Part shown: piece after piece, positions 1 to 12,706 of the stretch
Layout of the letters: every line of letters begins with the position of its first letter
Numbering within the stretch: the stretch's first letter is position 1
Program-made: the position numbers and the translations under genes
DNA from: Azoarcus sp.
GTDB lineage: Bacteria; Pseudomonadota; Gammaproteobacteria; Burkholderiales; Rhodocyclaceae
NCBI GenBank assembly: GCA_031272995.1
Contig: JAISSY010000042.1
Span: forward strand, 1 to 64,000
Direction of reading: 5' to 3'
DNA: 64,000 nucleotides
The notes under the pieces: model-generated
What the model saw: the letters and a program-made list of their open reading frames with translations, nothing else
Told to the model about the DNA's origin: nothing
The model's database searches: none

Positions 1-123
1 TTTCGACCGTTCTGGCGCGCAGCCGCACGCCTTCGCCATGCTTTTTTCATTTTTAACATACATCATGGAGCGTCACTCGTCCTGACCGCGAAAATCCGCG
101 CACCTTGAAATCTGGAGCGCACG

Positions 124-1975
<1,852 letters not shown>

Positions 1976-1988
1976 GCGTCCAGACGAC

Positions 1989-2816
1989 ATGCGCCGCGAA
2001 GATTTTCCGATGCCGCCGCCGGCGGGGGGGAAAGGGGGTGGTGGAGCACCCTGGTACGCCCCCGTCGGCGGGGAGGAGGAAATCTTCGCCCACGCATGGC
2101 GCAACCGCCTGCCAGTACTCATCAAGGGGCCGACCGGTTGCGGCAAGACGCGCTTCGTTTCTCACATGGCGGCGACGCTCGGCGTGCCGCTTTTCACCGT
2201 TTCCTGCCACGACGACCTGACCAGCGCCGACCTCGTCGGCCGGCATCTGATCGTCGGCGGCGAAACCGTATGGTGCGACGGGCCGCTCACCCGCGCCGTG
2301 CGTCAGGGCGGCATCTGCTATCTCGACGAAATCGTCGAGGCGCGCAAGGACACCACCGTCGTGCTGCATCCGCTCGCCGACGACCGCCGCATCCTGCCCA
2401 TCGACCGCACCGGCGAGGTGTTGACGGCGCCGCCGTCGTTCATGCTCGTCGTCTCCTACAACCCCGGCTACCAGAATCTGTTGAAAGGGCTGAAACCCTC
2501 GACCCGACAACGTTTCGTCAGCCTGCGCTTCGATTTTCCCGACCCCGCGCGCGAGGCGGAAATCCTGCGCCGCGAAACCGGCTGCGACCCGGAGTTGGCG
2601 CGACGACTGGCCGGACTGGCGCAAGCCTTGCGCAACCTGCGCGACCACGATCTCGAAGAAGCGCCGAGCACGCGCCTGCTGATCTACGCCGCCACCCTGA
2701 CCCGCGCCGGCATGGCGCCGCTGGAAGCCTGCCGCGTCGCCGTCGTCGAGAGCCTCACCGACGACATCGACGTCGCCGAGGCTTTGCTGGAAGTGGCTCG
2801 CGCCACTTTCGATTGA
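1989..2816 (+). CDS. norQ: NorQ/CbbQ/NirQ family AAA+ ATPase
   Basis: LPVLIKGPTGCGKTRFVSHMAATLGVPLFTVSCHDDLTSADLVGRHL (Walker A); follows norB. Start codon uncertain because of a Gly/Pro-rich N-terminus. Confidence 0.92.
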   Translation: MRREDFPMPPPAGGKGGGGAPWYAPVGGEEEIFAHAWRNRLPVLIKGPTGCGKTRFVSHMAATLGVPLFTVSCHDDLTSADLVGRHLIVGGETVWCDGPLTRAVRQGGICYLDEIVEARKDTTVVLHPLADDRRILPIDRTGEVLTAPPSFMLVVSYNPGYQNLLKGLKPSTRQRFVSLRFDFPDPAREAEILRRETGCDPELARRLAGLAQALRNLRDHDLEEAPSTRLLIYAATLTRAGMAPLEACRVAVVESLTDDIDVAEALLEVARATFD

Positions 2817-2826
2817 GGCGAACGCG

Positions 2827-4683
2827 ATGGAAGAAGCGATTGGCCGCCTCTGGCACCGACTCGTCACCCGCGCCGCCGACGGCACGCACCCGCAGGCCGC
2901 CGCGCGGCTAAAAGACCTCTCGCGCCCGCTGGCGATTTTCTTCCGCGCTCTGGGCGGCGACCCCGGTTTGCGGCTGGCTTCCGCCACTGCGGAACGCCCC
3001 GGTCATCGTCGCCGCTGGCTGGCGCGCGTCGCGGGCAGCGGCGAACGGTTGTTTCCGTCGCGCCGCGACCATGAAGCGCTGCGGCTGCCGCCGGTCATCG
3101 ACGCCTTTCCCGACGCGGCGCTCAACCGCGACGCCTATTTCTGGCTGGCGGCGCTCGCCGCCGAACTCGACGCTGAGACGCCGCCGCGCCGACACGGCGA
3201 CGACGCCTCGCATCGCAACCAGCGCGCAACCTTGCGCGTGCTGCGCGACTGGCCGGGCATGGCGCGGCGCTATCGCCGACTGGTGGACGCTTACCTGCCC
3301 CGCCGCCGCGCGCCGCGAGAGTTGCCTGACGCCGAAGCGCGGCGCGAAGCGGCGATTCAACAGGCGCTGCGCGCCCCCGGCAGCGTCGAACGCTGGCCCG
3401 ACGTGCCCGCCAAGACCCCACCCGGCGAACCGGTGCTGCTGTGGCTGCGCCCCGACTCCGGCGAGCGCGTCGCGGCGCGCAGCGCCGAAGCGTCGGACGC
3501 GGCCGGCGCGCCGCACGGTGAAACCAAAGACGGCGGAGAAGCGACGCACAAGGCCGAACGCGCCGACGCGCCGCGCGACAAGCACGGTCTGCTGTTGCCC
3601 TTCCGCGCCGAAAGCCTGCTGTCGCTGGCCGAGTTTTTCCGCATTAACCGCAGCGTCGACGACGACGGCGAACCCGACCCTGAGGCAGCGCAAGACCTCG
3701 ACCAACTCGCCATCGCGCCGACGCGGAACGGCGAGCGCCTCGCCGCGCGCGTGCGTTTCGACCTCGACCTGCCTTCCGCCGCCGAAGACGACGACCGCAT
3801 CGGCGTCGGCATCGCGCTGCCGGAATGGGATTACCGCAAAAACCTGCTGCGTCCGAACCACGTCTTCGTGCAGGACATGCTGCCGCGCCACGCCGTGCCC
3901 TCGCCGCTGCCGCCGCGACTGGCGCCCACCGCGCGCCGCTTGCGCGAACGCTTCGCCCTGCTGCGCGCCGGCCGTCGCTGGGCGAAGGCGCGCCCCGACG
4001 GCAGCGAACTCGATCTCGACGCCGTGGTGCGCGCCCACACCGACCGCGCCTGCCGCCGCACGCCGGGCGAAAACCTGCACATGGCGCTGGAGCGGCGCGA
4101 ACGCGATCTCGCCTGCCTGCTGCTGGCGGATTTGTCGCTGTCGACCGACGCGTGGGTGTCGAACGAGGCGCGCGTCATCGACGTCATCCGCGACGCGCTG
4201 CTGCTGTTCGGCGAAGCCTTGCGCGCCACCGGCGACCGTTTCGCGCTGTGCGGGTTCTCGTCGGTGAAGCGCCACCACGTGCGCTTCCAGCGCCTGAAGG
4301 ATTTTTCGGCGCCGTTCGACGCGCGCGCGCGCGGACACATCGAAGCCATCCGCCCCGGCTACTACACCCGTCTGGGCGCGGCCATCCGTCGCGCCAGCCG
4401 CATGTTGGAGCAGGAACCCGCCGCGCGCCGGCTGCTGCTCATCCTCTCCGACGGCAAGCCCAACGACCTCGATCTCTACGACAGCCGTTACGGCATCGAA
4501 GACACGCGCATGGCGGTCGTCGAAGCGCGCCGTGCCGGCCTGTTGCCGTTTTGTCTGACCATCGACCGCGACGGCGGCGATTACCTCAAGCGCCTGTTCG
4601 GCCCCAACGGCTACGCGATGCTGCGTCGTCCCGAAGACCTGCCGCACCGGCTTCCCATGTTGTACGCCCAACTGACGAGATGA
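2827..4683 (+). CDS. norD: NorD, von Willebrand factor A domain protein
   Basis: 618 aa; C-terminal VWA (LLLADLSLSTDAWVSN...LLLILSDGKPNDLDLYDSRYGIEDTRMAVVEAR); follows norQ. Confidence 0.92.
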   Translation: MEEAIGRLWHRLVTRAADGTHPQAAARLKDLSRPLAIFFRALGGDPGLRLASATAERPGHRRRWLARVAGSGERLFPSRRDHEALRLPPVIDAFPDAALNRDAYFWLAALAAELDAETPPRRHGDDASHRNQRATLRVLRDWPGMARRYRRLVDAYLPRRRAPRELPDAEARREAAIQQALRAPGSVERWPDVPAKTPPGEPVLLWLRPDSGERVAARSAEASDAAGAPHGETKDGGEATHKAERADAPRDKHGLLLPFRAESLLSLAEFFRINRSVDDDGEPDPEAAQDLDQLAIAPTRNGERLAARVRFDLDLPSAAEDDDRIGVGIALPEWDYRKNLLRPNHVFVQDMLPRHAVPSPLPPRLAPTARRLRERFALLRAGRRWAKARPDGSELDLDAVVRAHTDRACRRTPGENLHMALERRERDLACLLLADLSLSTDAWVSNEARVIDVIRDALLLFGEALRATGDRFALCGFSSVKRHHVRFQRLKDFSAPFDARARGHIEAIRPGYYTRLGAAIRRASRMLEQEPAARRLLLILSDGKPNDLDLYDSRYGIEDTRMAVVEARRAGLLPFCLTIDRDGGDYLKRLFGPNGYAMLRRPEDLPHRLPMLYAQLTR

Positions 4684-4686
4684 ATC

Positions 4687-5949
4687 ATGGATGACAGAAA
4701 CGATTTCGCAGCCGCCATGCGCCACGATTGCGCCGCTCATTTCGGCTCGTCCCGCCCGCGCTTCCGCGTGCTCATGCTCCCCGCGCTGCTGGCGCTCGTC
4801 GTCGGCGTGCTCGCCGGTCTGGCGCGTCTGGGCTGGGAGTTCGTGCCGCCGCGGGTGGCCGACTACGCCGCTTGGCACGGGGCGCTGATGATCACCGGCT
4901 TCTTCGGCACCGTCGTCGGCATGGAAAAAGCGGTGGCGCACGGCGGCGTCTGGCCGTACATCGCGCCGCTTTTGTCCGGCGCCTGCGCCGTCGTCCTCCT
5001 CGCCGGCGGGCCGATTACCGTGGCTGCGGCGCTGGCGGTGGCCGCCGCGTGCGTGTTCTACGCGATCGCGATGTCGAGCTTCGCCCACGACGATTCGCTG
5101 TACGCCGTCATTGCGATGCTGGGCGCTTTTTGCTGGCTGGCGGGCAACGCCGCTTGGCTGGTCAAGGGCAGCGGCAACGGTCTTTTCGAGGCGTGGCTCG
5201 CTTTCATCGTGCTCGTCATCGCCGGGGAACGTCTCGAACTGTCGCGTTCCCGCTCCGTACCCATCTGGGCGCACTGCTTTTTTGGGCTCGCCGTTCTCGC
5301 CGTGTTGGTGGGTTCGATGTTCGGGCTGCTGGACGAACCGGTGGGCTCGCTGGTTTTCAGCGCCGGGCTGCTCGGACTCGCGCTCTGGCTGCTTTGTTTC
5401 GACGGTGCGCCGCGCAAGCTCGGCAGCGGCGGGCTATCCGGTTTCATCGCCGTCTGTCTGAGCGGCGGATACGTTTTCCTCGCTTTCGGAGCCATTGCCG
5501 GCCTCGGAGGCGCACTGGAGGCGGAGCATCGCTGGCGCGACACAGCGATGCACGCCATTACCGTCGGCTTTATTTTCTCGATGGTATTGGGGCACGCACT
5601 CATCGTGTTGCCGACGGTGGCCCGCATCCATGTGCCGTTCGGAGGTTTCTTCTACCTGCCGCTGGCGACCTTGCATCTGTCGCTCGTTCTGCGCATCGCG
5701 GGCGCCATGCTGGAGAAAGCGGAATGGGTGCGCTGGGGCGCGCTCGGCAACGGTGCGGCGCTGGCGCTGTTCGCGCTCACGGTGATCGTCGCGTTGCTTG
5801 TCGCTTCCACTACCCCTCGTAGCGCCGCAACTTCTCCACGTCGGGAATATGAATTTCCCGTCCGCGTACGTTTAGAAGGCCGGAATCCGCCAGTTCGTGG
5901 AGAATGCGCGAGAAGTGTTCCTGCGTCATGTTCAGCCGCGAAGCGATGA
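4687..5949 (+). CDS. NnrS-like polytopic membrane protein attached to the nor operon
   Basis: 420 aa with about 11-12 hydrophobic segments; WHGALMITGFFGTVVGMEKA and HAITVGFIFSMVLGHALIVLP resemble NnrS histidine motifs; 3' end overlaps the opposite-strand regulator. Confidence 0.6.
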   Translation: MDDRNDFAAAMRHDCAAHFGSSRPRFRVLMLPALLALVVGVLAGLARLGWEFVPPRVADYAAWHGALMITGFFGTVVGMEKAVAHGGVWPYIAPLLSGACAVVLLAGGPITVAAALAVAAACVFYAIAMSSFAHDDSLYAVIAMLGAFCWLAGNAAWLVKGSGNGLFEAWLAFIVLVIAGERLELSRSRSVPIWAHCFFGLAVLAVLVGSMFGLLDEPVGSLVFSAGLLGLALWLLCFDGAPRKLGSGGLSGFIAVCLSGGYVFLAFGAIAGLGGALEAEHRWRDTAMHAITVGFIFSMVLGHALIVLPTVARIHVPFGGFFYLPLATLHLSLVLRIAGAMLEKAEWVRWGALGNGAALALFALTVIVALLVASTTPRSAATSPRREYEFPVRVRLEGRNPPVRGECARSVPASCSAAKR

Positions 5950-6502
5950 CGTTCTTGCCGATGGAGAGCTTCACGGTGCGGACGTTCCCGGTTTCTTCGT
6001 CGGTCGGTTCGCGCAGCAGGTAGCCGATGATGCGCTGCTTGCCGGAGTGGAACGAATAATCCTCCACGTCGCTCACCAACTGGTGCAGACGCTTGGAAAG
6101 CCCGGCGAGCATCTTGCGCGCCAGCTTCGGATCGCGCTCCAGTTCGGCGAAAACCACCGCCTTGGGGAAATACAGAATCCACGAATCGGCCAGCGCCTGC
6201 GAATACACGACGTAGGGCTTCTCCATGAACATCAGCGCTTCGCCGAAGGTCTGGTTGGGGCGGATGACCTCCACCACTTTCTCGTAACCGTCGGGCGAGA
6301 CGAAGGCGAGCTTGATCTGGCCGACCAGCAGCAGATGGAAGCCGTTGCATTCGTCGCCCTTGTTGAACAGGGTCTGCCCCTTGTCCAGCCGAATCTCGCG
6401 CATGTCTTGGGTCAGGCGCGCAATCTCCGCGGTGGAAAGTCCCTCGAACAGCGGCAATTTGGCGAAGACGGCATCGATGTCGAGTTTCGTTCTGGTCGGC
6501 AT
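5810..6502 (-). CDS. dnr: Crp/Fnr family transcriptional regulator, Dnr/NnrR-type
   Basis: cNMP-binding fold plus HTH (GKNVIASRLNMTQEHFSRILHELADSGLL); lacks the FNR Fe-S cysteine cluster; located between nor and nir. ORF track extends to 6547; MPTRTKLD at 6502 is a likelier start. Confidence 0.85.
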   Translation of the reverse strand: MPTRTKLDIDAVFAKLPLFEGLSTAEIARLTQDMREIRLDKGQTLFNKGDECNGFHLLLVGQIKLAFVSPDGYEKVVEVIRPNQTFGEALMFMEKPYVVYSQALADSWILYFPKAVVFAELERDPKLARKMLAGLSKRLHQLVSDVEDYSFHSGKQRIIGYLLREPTDEETGNVRTVKLSIGKNVIASRLNMTQEHFSRILHELADSGLLNVRGREIHIPDVEKLRRYEG

Positions 6503-6534
6503 GGTGTCCCCTGCGCAGGGGGGAAGGGCTGCGC

Positions 6535-7350
6535 TTATGAAAACCATTGTAGCCTCTCGTGCAGCCGAACCACGCTACCCACCACGATGAGCGCGGGCGG
6601 TTCGATGTTGGCCGCGCGCAACTGCGCCGGGAATTCGCTCAAGGTCGAGAACAGCGCCGTCTGCGTCGGCAACGTGCCGTGACGCACCACCGCCACCGCC
6701 GTGTCGGCGGACAGGCCGTGCGCCGTCAGTTGGCGCGCGATTTCCTCGGCGGCGCCGACGCCCATGTAGAACACCAACGTCTGACAGGAATGCGCCAACG
6801 CCTTCCAGTCGAGATCGAAACCGTCGCGTTTGCGGTGGCCGGTGACGAAGGTGAGCATCTGCGCATGGTCGCGGTGGGTGAGCGGAAAGCCGGCGTAGGC
6901 GGCGCAACCCGAAGCGGCGGTGACGCCGGGCGTCACCTCGAAAGGCACCCCCGCCGCCGCCAGCGCTTCGAGTTCCTCGCCGCCGCGTCCGAAGATGAAG
7001 GGGTCGCCGCCCTTGAGGCGCACGACGGAAAGGTTTTCCCGCGCCAGCGCCAGCAGCAATTCGTTGATTTCCGGCTGCGGCAGGGTATGGCGCGAAGACT
7101 GTTTGCCGGCGTAGATCAGCCGCGCGTCGGGACGCGCCAACGCCACGATGCCCTCGCCCACCAGATGGTCATACACGATGGCGTCCGCCGAGGCGATCAG
7201 GCGCGCGGCCTTCAGCGTCAATAGTTCCGGGTCGCCGGGGCCGGCGCCGACGAGCCAGACCTTGCCGGGTTGCAAGTTCTCTCGCGACAGCGAGATGCCG
7301 GAAATTTCAGGCGAATAGCTATTCGGATTCTTTTCCATATGGATGGGCAT
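6535..7350 (-). CDS. cobA: Uroporphyrinogen-III C-methyltransferase (SUMT; NirE role likely)
   Basis: VWLVGAGPGDPELLTLKAARLIASADAIVYDHLV, VVRLKGGDPFIFGRGGEE, VTPGVTAASGCAAYAGFPLTHRD; divergent from nirS. Confidence 0.93.
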   Translation of the reverse strand: MPIHMEKNPNSYSPEISGISLSRENLQPGKVWLVGAGPGDPELLTLKAARLIASADAIVYDHLVGEGIVALARPDARLIYAGKQSSRHTLPQPEINELLLALARENLSVVRLKGGDPFIFGRGGEELEALAAAGVPFEVTPGVTAASGCAAYAGFPLTHRDHAQMLTFVTGHRKRDGFDLDWKALAHSCQTLVFYMGVGAAEEIARQLTAHGLSADTAVAVVRHGTLPTQTALFSTLSEFPAQLRAANIEPPALIVVGSVVRLHERLQWFS

Positions 7351-7426
7351 TTTCGCGGCTCGTATTCGAAAATAAAAGATGCCGATTCAAAAATACTTGC
7401 CGCATATTCGACGATGAAAAAACGCT

Positions 7427-7443
7427 AAGTTATTTAATAACTT
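7427..7443. promoter_or_regulatory. Perfect AT-rich inverted repeat AAGTTATT-T-AATAACTT in the cobA/nirS divergent promoter
   Basis: Read directly from sequence; 8-bp arms, 1-nt centre. Confidence 0.6.
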
Positions 7444-7452
7444 GCTGTGTAT

Positions 7453-7466
7453 TTGAACTTTAACAA
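7453..7466 (+). promoter_or_regulatory. Candidate Dnr/FNR-type box TTGAACTTTAACAA
   Basis: Matches TTGA-N6-TCAA with one mismatch in the right half; upstream of nirS; neighbouring regulator has the E..SR recognition helix. Confidence 0.55.
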
Positions 7467-7500
7467 AAATCAAGGAAACCTTATTTGCACTTCGTCATGA

Positions 7501-9213
<1,713 letters not shown>

Positions 9214-9237
9214 GCATGTGAGACGAGGCTCCCGGCG

Positions 9238-9567
9238 ATGCGAAAGACGACTCTGGCTTTGGTCATGAAGCTGGCGGCGTCCTTCGCATTCGCCGGAGAG
9301 TCTCCCCCCGCGCCGCCCCCCGACCGCCAAAGAGAGCTGGTGCAATTTGTGCGTCAGGACTGCGGTGCTTGCCACGGCCTCGGACTAGCTGGTGGTCTGG
9401 GGCCGTCTCTTTTGCCGTCGGCACTGGAGCAATGGCCGCCCGAGGCGCTCGCGCTCACCATCCATGAAGGACGACCCGACACGCCGATGCCGCCTTGGCG
9501 CCGCTTCCTCAGCGAAGCCGAAACCCTGTGGATCGCCCAACGGTTGAAGGAAGGTTTTCCGCGATGA
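9238..9567 (+). CDS. nirC: Small c-type cytochrome, NirC-like
   Basis: 109 aa, signal peptide, CGACHGLGLAGGLGPSL; between nirS and nirF. Confidence 0.8.
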   Translation: MRKTTLALVMKLAASFAFAGESPPAPPPDRQRELVQFVRQDCGACHGLGLAGGLGPSLLPSALEQWPPEALALTIHEGRPDTPMPPWRRFLSEAETLWIAQRLKEGFPR

Positions 9568-10736
9568 CCCCACTGCGCCTCTTTCTCGTTTTCTTCGTCT
9601 GCGCGCTCTGCATCGCGTGCGGCAACGCGCCGCTGCGCGGCGCCGGCGATCTGGGAATCGTCGTCGAGCGCGAAAGCGGCTGCGTCACACTCGTCGACAC
9701 CAGCGCCCGCGCCGCCTATGGCCGCGTTTGCGGGTTGGGCGACCTGTCGCACGCCCACGCCGTGTTCTCGCGCGACGCCCGCTACGCCTACGTGTTCGGA
9801 CGCGACGGCGGCCTGACCAAAGTCGACTTGCTCGCCGCGCGCATCGCCCGTCGCATCGTGCAATCCGGCAACGCCATCGGCGGCGCGATTTCGCAGAACG
9901 GACGGCTGGTGGTGGCGCAGAACTACGTTCCCGGCGGCATCAAGGCGTTCGATGCCGACACGCTCGATTTCGTCGCCGAGGTGCCGGCCGAGTACGCGCC
10001 GGGGTTGTTCTCAAAGGTGGTTGGGTTGGCCGACGCGCCGGGGCAGCGCTTCGCCTACGCGCTGTTCGACGGCGGCGAAATCTGGGTGAGCGACTTCAGC
10101 GACCCCAGACATCCGACGACGCGACGCTTCCCCGCCGGACGCCAGCCTTACGACGGACTGGTGACGCCCGACGGACGCCATTACCTCGCCGGCCTGTTCG
10201 GCGAAGACGGCGTGGCGCTGCTCGACCTCTGGCGACCGGACGAAGGCAGCCGCAAGATTCTCATCGGCTACGGCGCGCACGACGAAAAAATGCCGGTCTA
10301 CAAAATGCCGCACCTGCGCGGCTGGGCGCTGGCCAGCGGCAAGGCGTGGCTGCCCGCCGTCGGCCACAACGAAGTCATCGCGCTCGACGCCGCGAACTGG
10401 CATCAGGCCGCCCGCATTCCCGTGCGAGGCCAGCCGGTGTTCGTCATGGCGCGTCCGGACGGCCGGCAGGTGTGGGTGAACTTCGCCCTGCCCGACAACG
10501 GCAAGGTCGACGTCATCGACACGCTCAACGGCCGCGTGATGCGACGGCTGGAGCCGGGTCACGCCATCCTGCATCTCGAATTCACCCCGCGCGGCGAGGA
10601 AGTGTGGCTGTCGGCGCGCGACGACGACAAGGTGACGGTGCTCGACACCGAAACTTTCGCCCCGCTCGCCACCCTGCCGGTGCCGCGTCCCTCCGGCATT
10701 TTCTTTACCAGTCGCGCCCATCGCATCGGGTTCTGA
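9564..10736 (+). CDS. nirF: Heme d1 biosynthesis protein NirF
   Basis: Lipoprotein-like N-terminus (MTPLRLFLVFFVCALCIACGN), d1-type beta-propeller, ATGA overlap with nirC; ORF track start 9495 is too early. Confidence 0.9.
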   Translation: MTPLRLFLVFFVCALCIACGNAPLRGAGDLGIVVERESGCVTLVDTSARAAYGRVCGLGDLSHAHAVFSRDARYAYVFGRDGGLTKVDLLAARIARRIVQSGNAIGGAISQNGRLVVAQNYVPGGIKAFDADTLDFVAEVPAEYAPGLFSKVVGLADAPGQRFAYALFDGGEIWVSDFSDPRHPTTRRFPAGRQPYDGLVTPDGRHYLAGLFGEDGVALLDLWRPDEGSRKILIGYGAHDEKMPVYKMPHLRGWALASGKAWLPAVGHNEVIALDAANWHQAARIPVRGQPVFVMARPDGRQVWVNFALPDNGKVDVIDTLNGRVMRRLEPGHAILHLEFTPRGEEVWLSARDDDKVTVLDTETFAPLATLPVPRPSGIFFTSRAHRIGF

Positions 10737-10740
10737 AGCC

Positions 10741-11700
10741 ATGAACGCCGCCGCTTTCCATCTGTTGAACGATTTCCAGCGCGATTTCCCGCTCTGCGCG
10801 CGTCCGTTTGCGCGAATCGGGCAGCGCGTCGGACTCTCCGAGACGCAAGTGCTCGACGAGTACGTCCACCTGCGCCACGAAGGCAAGATTGGTCGCATCG
10901 GCCCGGTGTTCGCGCCGCACTGTTTCGGCGCCTCGACGCTGGCGGCGATGCGCGTGCCGCCCGCCGAACTGGAAGCGACTGCCGCGCGCGTCGACGCCTT
11001 CGCCGCCGTCAATCACGACTACGAACGCGAGCACCGCTGGAATCTGTGGTTCGTCGTCACCGCCGCCGACCGGACACGACTGGTCGCGACGCTGAACGAC
11101 ATTTCGGCCAGCGCCGGACGCCCGCTCATCAGCCTGCCCATCGTGCGGGCGTTTCACGTCGACCTCGGCTTTCCGCTCGACGGCGCGCGCGGCGATGCCC
11201 GGCCGCCGCGCGCGCCGTCGACGGTGACGACGAGCGCGCGCGAACGTCGGCTGGTCGCCGCCCTGCAGGACGGTCTGCCGCTGGAGCCGCGTCCGTTCGC
11301 GCGCGTGGCGGAGCGTGCCGACATGAGCGAAGAAGACACCGTGATACAACTGGCGCGCTGGCTGCACAGCGGCGCGGTGCGGCGCGTCGGCGTGGTGGTG
11401 CGCCACCGCGCCGTCGGCTACGTCGCCAACGCCATGCTGGTGTTCGACGCGCCCGACGACGCCGCCGCGCGCATCGGCGAAGCGCTCGCCGCCGACGGCG
11501 AAGTGTCGCTGTGCTACTTGCGCCGCCGCGCCGCGCCGCACTGGCCTTACAACCTTTTCTGCATGATTCACGGCCACGCGCGCGACGAAGTCGCCGCCGG
11601 CATCGAGCGCCTGCGCGAACGCCACGGCATCGCGCACCTGCGCCACGAAATCCTGTTTTCGCGCCGCTGCTTCAAGCAAACCGGAGCGCGCTATGTCTGA
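10741..11700 (+). CDS. nirD: Siroheme decarboxylase, fused NirD-like and NirL-like AsnC-type domains
   Basis: Two Lrp/AsnC-like halves: REHRWNLWFVV (N-half) and CYLRRRAAPHWPYNLFCMIHG (C-half). Confidence 0.87.
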   Translation: MNAAAFHLLNDFQRDFPLCARPFARIGQRVGLSETQVLDEYVHLRHEGKIGRIGPVFAPHCFGASTLAAMRVPPAELEATAARVDAFAAVNHDYEREHRWNLWFVVTAADRTRLVATLNDISASAGRPLISLPIVRAFHVDLGFPLDGARGDARPPRAPSTVTTSARERRLVAALQDGLPLEPRPFARVAERADMSEEDTVIQLARWLHSGAVRRVGVVVRHRAVGYVANAMLVFDAPDDAAARIGEALAADGEVSLCYLRRRAAPHWPYNLFCMIHGHARDEVAAGIERLRERHGIAHLRHEILFSRRCFKQTGARYV

Positions 11701-12187
11701 ACGCTGGCGCGAACCCGGATTCGACGCGGCGCTCGACGCCATCGACCGTCGCATCGTCGACGCCTTGCAGGAGGGTTTTCCGCTCTGCCCGCGCCCGTAC
11801 GCGGAAGCCGCCGCCCGACTCGGACTCGACGAAGCGGAACTCATCGCCCGTCTCGACGCCCTGTTGGCCAGAAAGGCGCTGACTCGCTTCGGCCCGCTGT
11901 TCCAGATCGAACGCCTCGGCGGCGCTTTCACGCTCGCCGCCCTCAGCGTGCCGGAGGAAGATTGGGAACGGGTCGCCGCCCTGCTCGACGCCATGCCGGA
12001 AGTGGCGCACAACTACCGGCGCGAGCACCGCTGGAATATGTGGTTCGTGGTCGCCGCCGCCTCGGTCGCCGCAGTCGAAGCGACGCTGGCGCGCATCGAG
12101 TCCGCCACCGGACTCGCGGTGCTGGCGCTGCCCAAGGAGAAGGAATATCGCGTCGATATGCGGCTGAAAGTAAGGAGCGCCGCATGA
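11693..12187 (+). CDS. nirG: Siroheme decarboxylase subunit, NirG-like
   Basis: 164 aa AsnC-like; NYRREHRWNMWFVVAAAS. Confidence 0.82.
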   Translation: MSERWREPGFDAALDAIDRRIVDALQEGFPLCPRPYAEAAARLGLDEAELIARLDALLARKALTRFGPLFQIERLGGAFTLAALSVPEEDWERVAALLDAMPEVAHNYRREHRWNMWFVVAAASVAAVEATLARIESATGLAVLALPKEKEYRVDMRLKVRSAA

Positions 12188-12702
12188 ACGCGCCGCGCGA
12201 GAGCGACTTCCTCCCCGACGAACTCGATCTGGCGCTGGTGCGCGCGACGCAAGGTGGGCTGCCGCTCACCGCCCGGCCGTATCTGGCGCTCGCCGAACGC
12301 CTGCGCGTGAGCGAGGCCAAAGTCATCGCCCGTTTGCGCGCGCTGCTCGACGCCGGCGTCGTGCGGCGCATCGGCGCGGTGCCCAATCACTACGCCATTG
12401 GCTACGCCGCCAACGGCATGAGCGTGTGGGACGTGGACGACGCGACGGTCGACGCGCTCGGCGAACGGCTCGCGACGCTCGATTTCGTCACCCACTGCTA
12501 CCGCCGCCCACGTCGGCCGCCGCAGTGGACGTACAACCTGTTCGCCATGCTGCACGGGATCGACCGCGAAGAAGTGCTGGCGCGGCGCGACGAAGTGCGC
12601 GCCCTGCTCGGCGACGCCTGCCGCGCCCACGACATCCTGTTTTCCACCCGCCTGCTGAAAAAAACCGGCGTTCGCCTCCCCGAGCCGCAAACACAAGATT
12701 GA
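12184..12702 (+). CDS. nirH: Siroheme decarboxylase subunit, NirH-like
   Basis: MNAPRESDFLPDELDLALVRATQGGLPLTARPY; CYRRPRRPPQWTYNLFAMLHG; ATGA overlap with the preceding gene. Confidence 0.83.
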   Translation: MNAPRESDFLPDELDLALVRATQGGLPLTARPYLALAERLRVSEAKVIARLRALLDAGVVRRIGAVPNHYAIGYAANGMSVWDVDDATVDALGERLATLDFVTHCYRRPRRPPQWTYNLFAMLHGIDREEVLARRDEVRALLGDACRAHDILFSTRLLKKTGVRLPEPQTQD

Positions 12703-12706
12703 CGTC

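Noticed and set aside
2908-5274. 788-aa minus-strand ORF opposite norD
   Set aside because: Antisense of norD and the NnrS-like gene; no recognisable domain.
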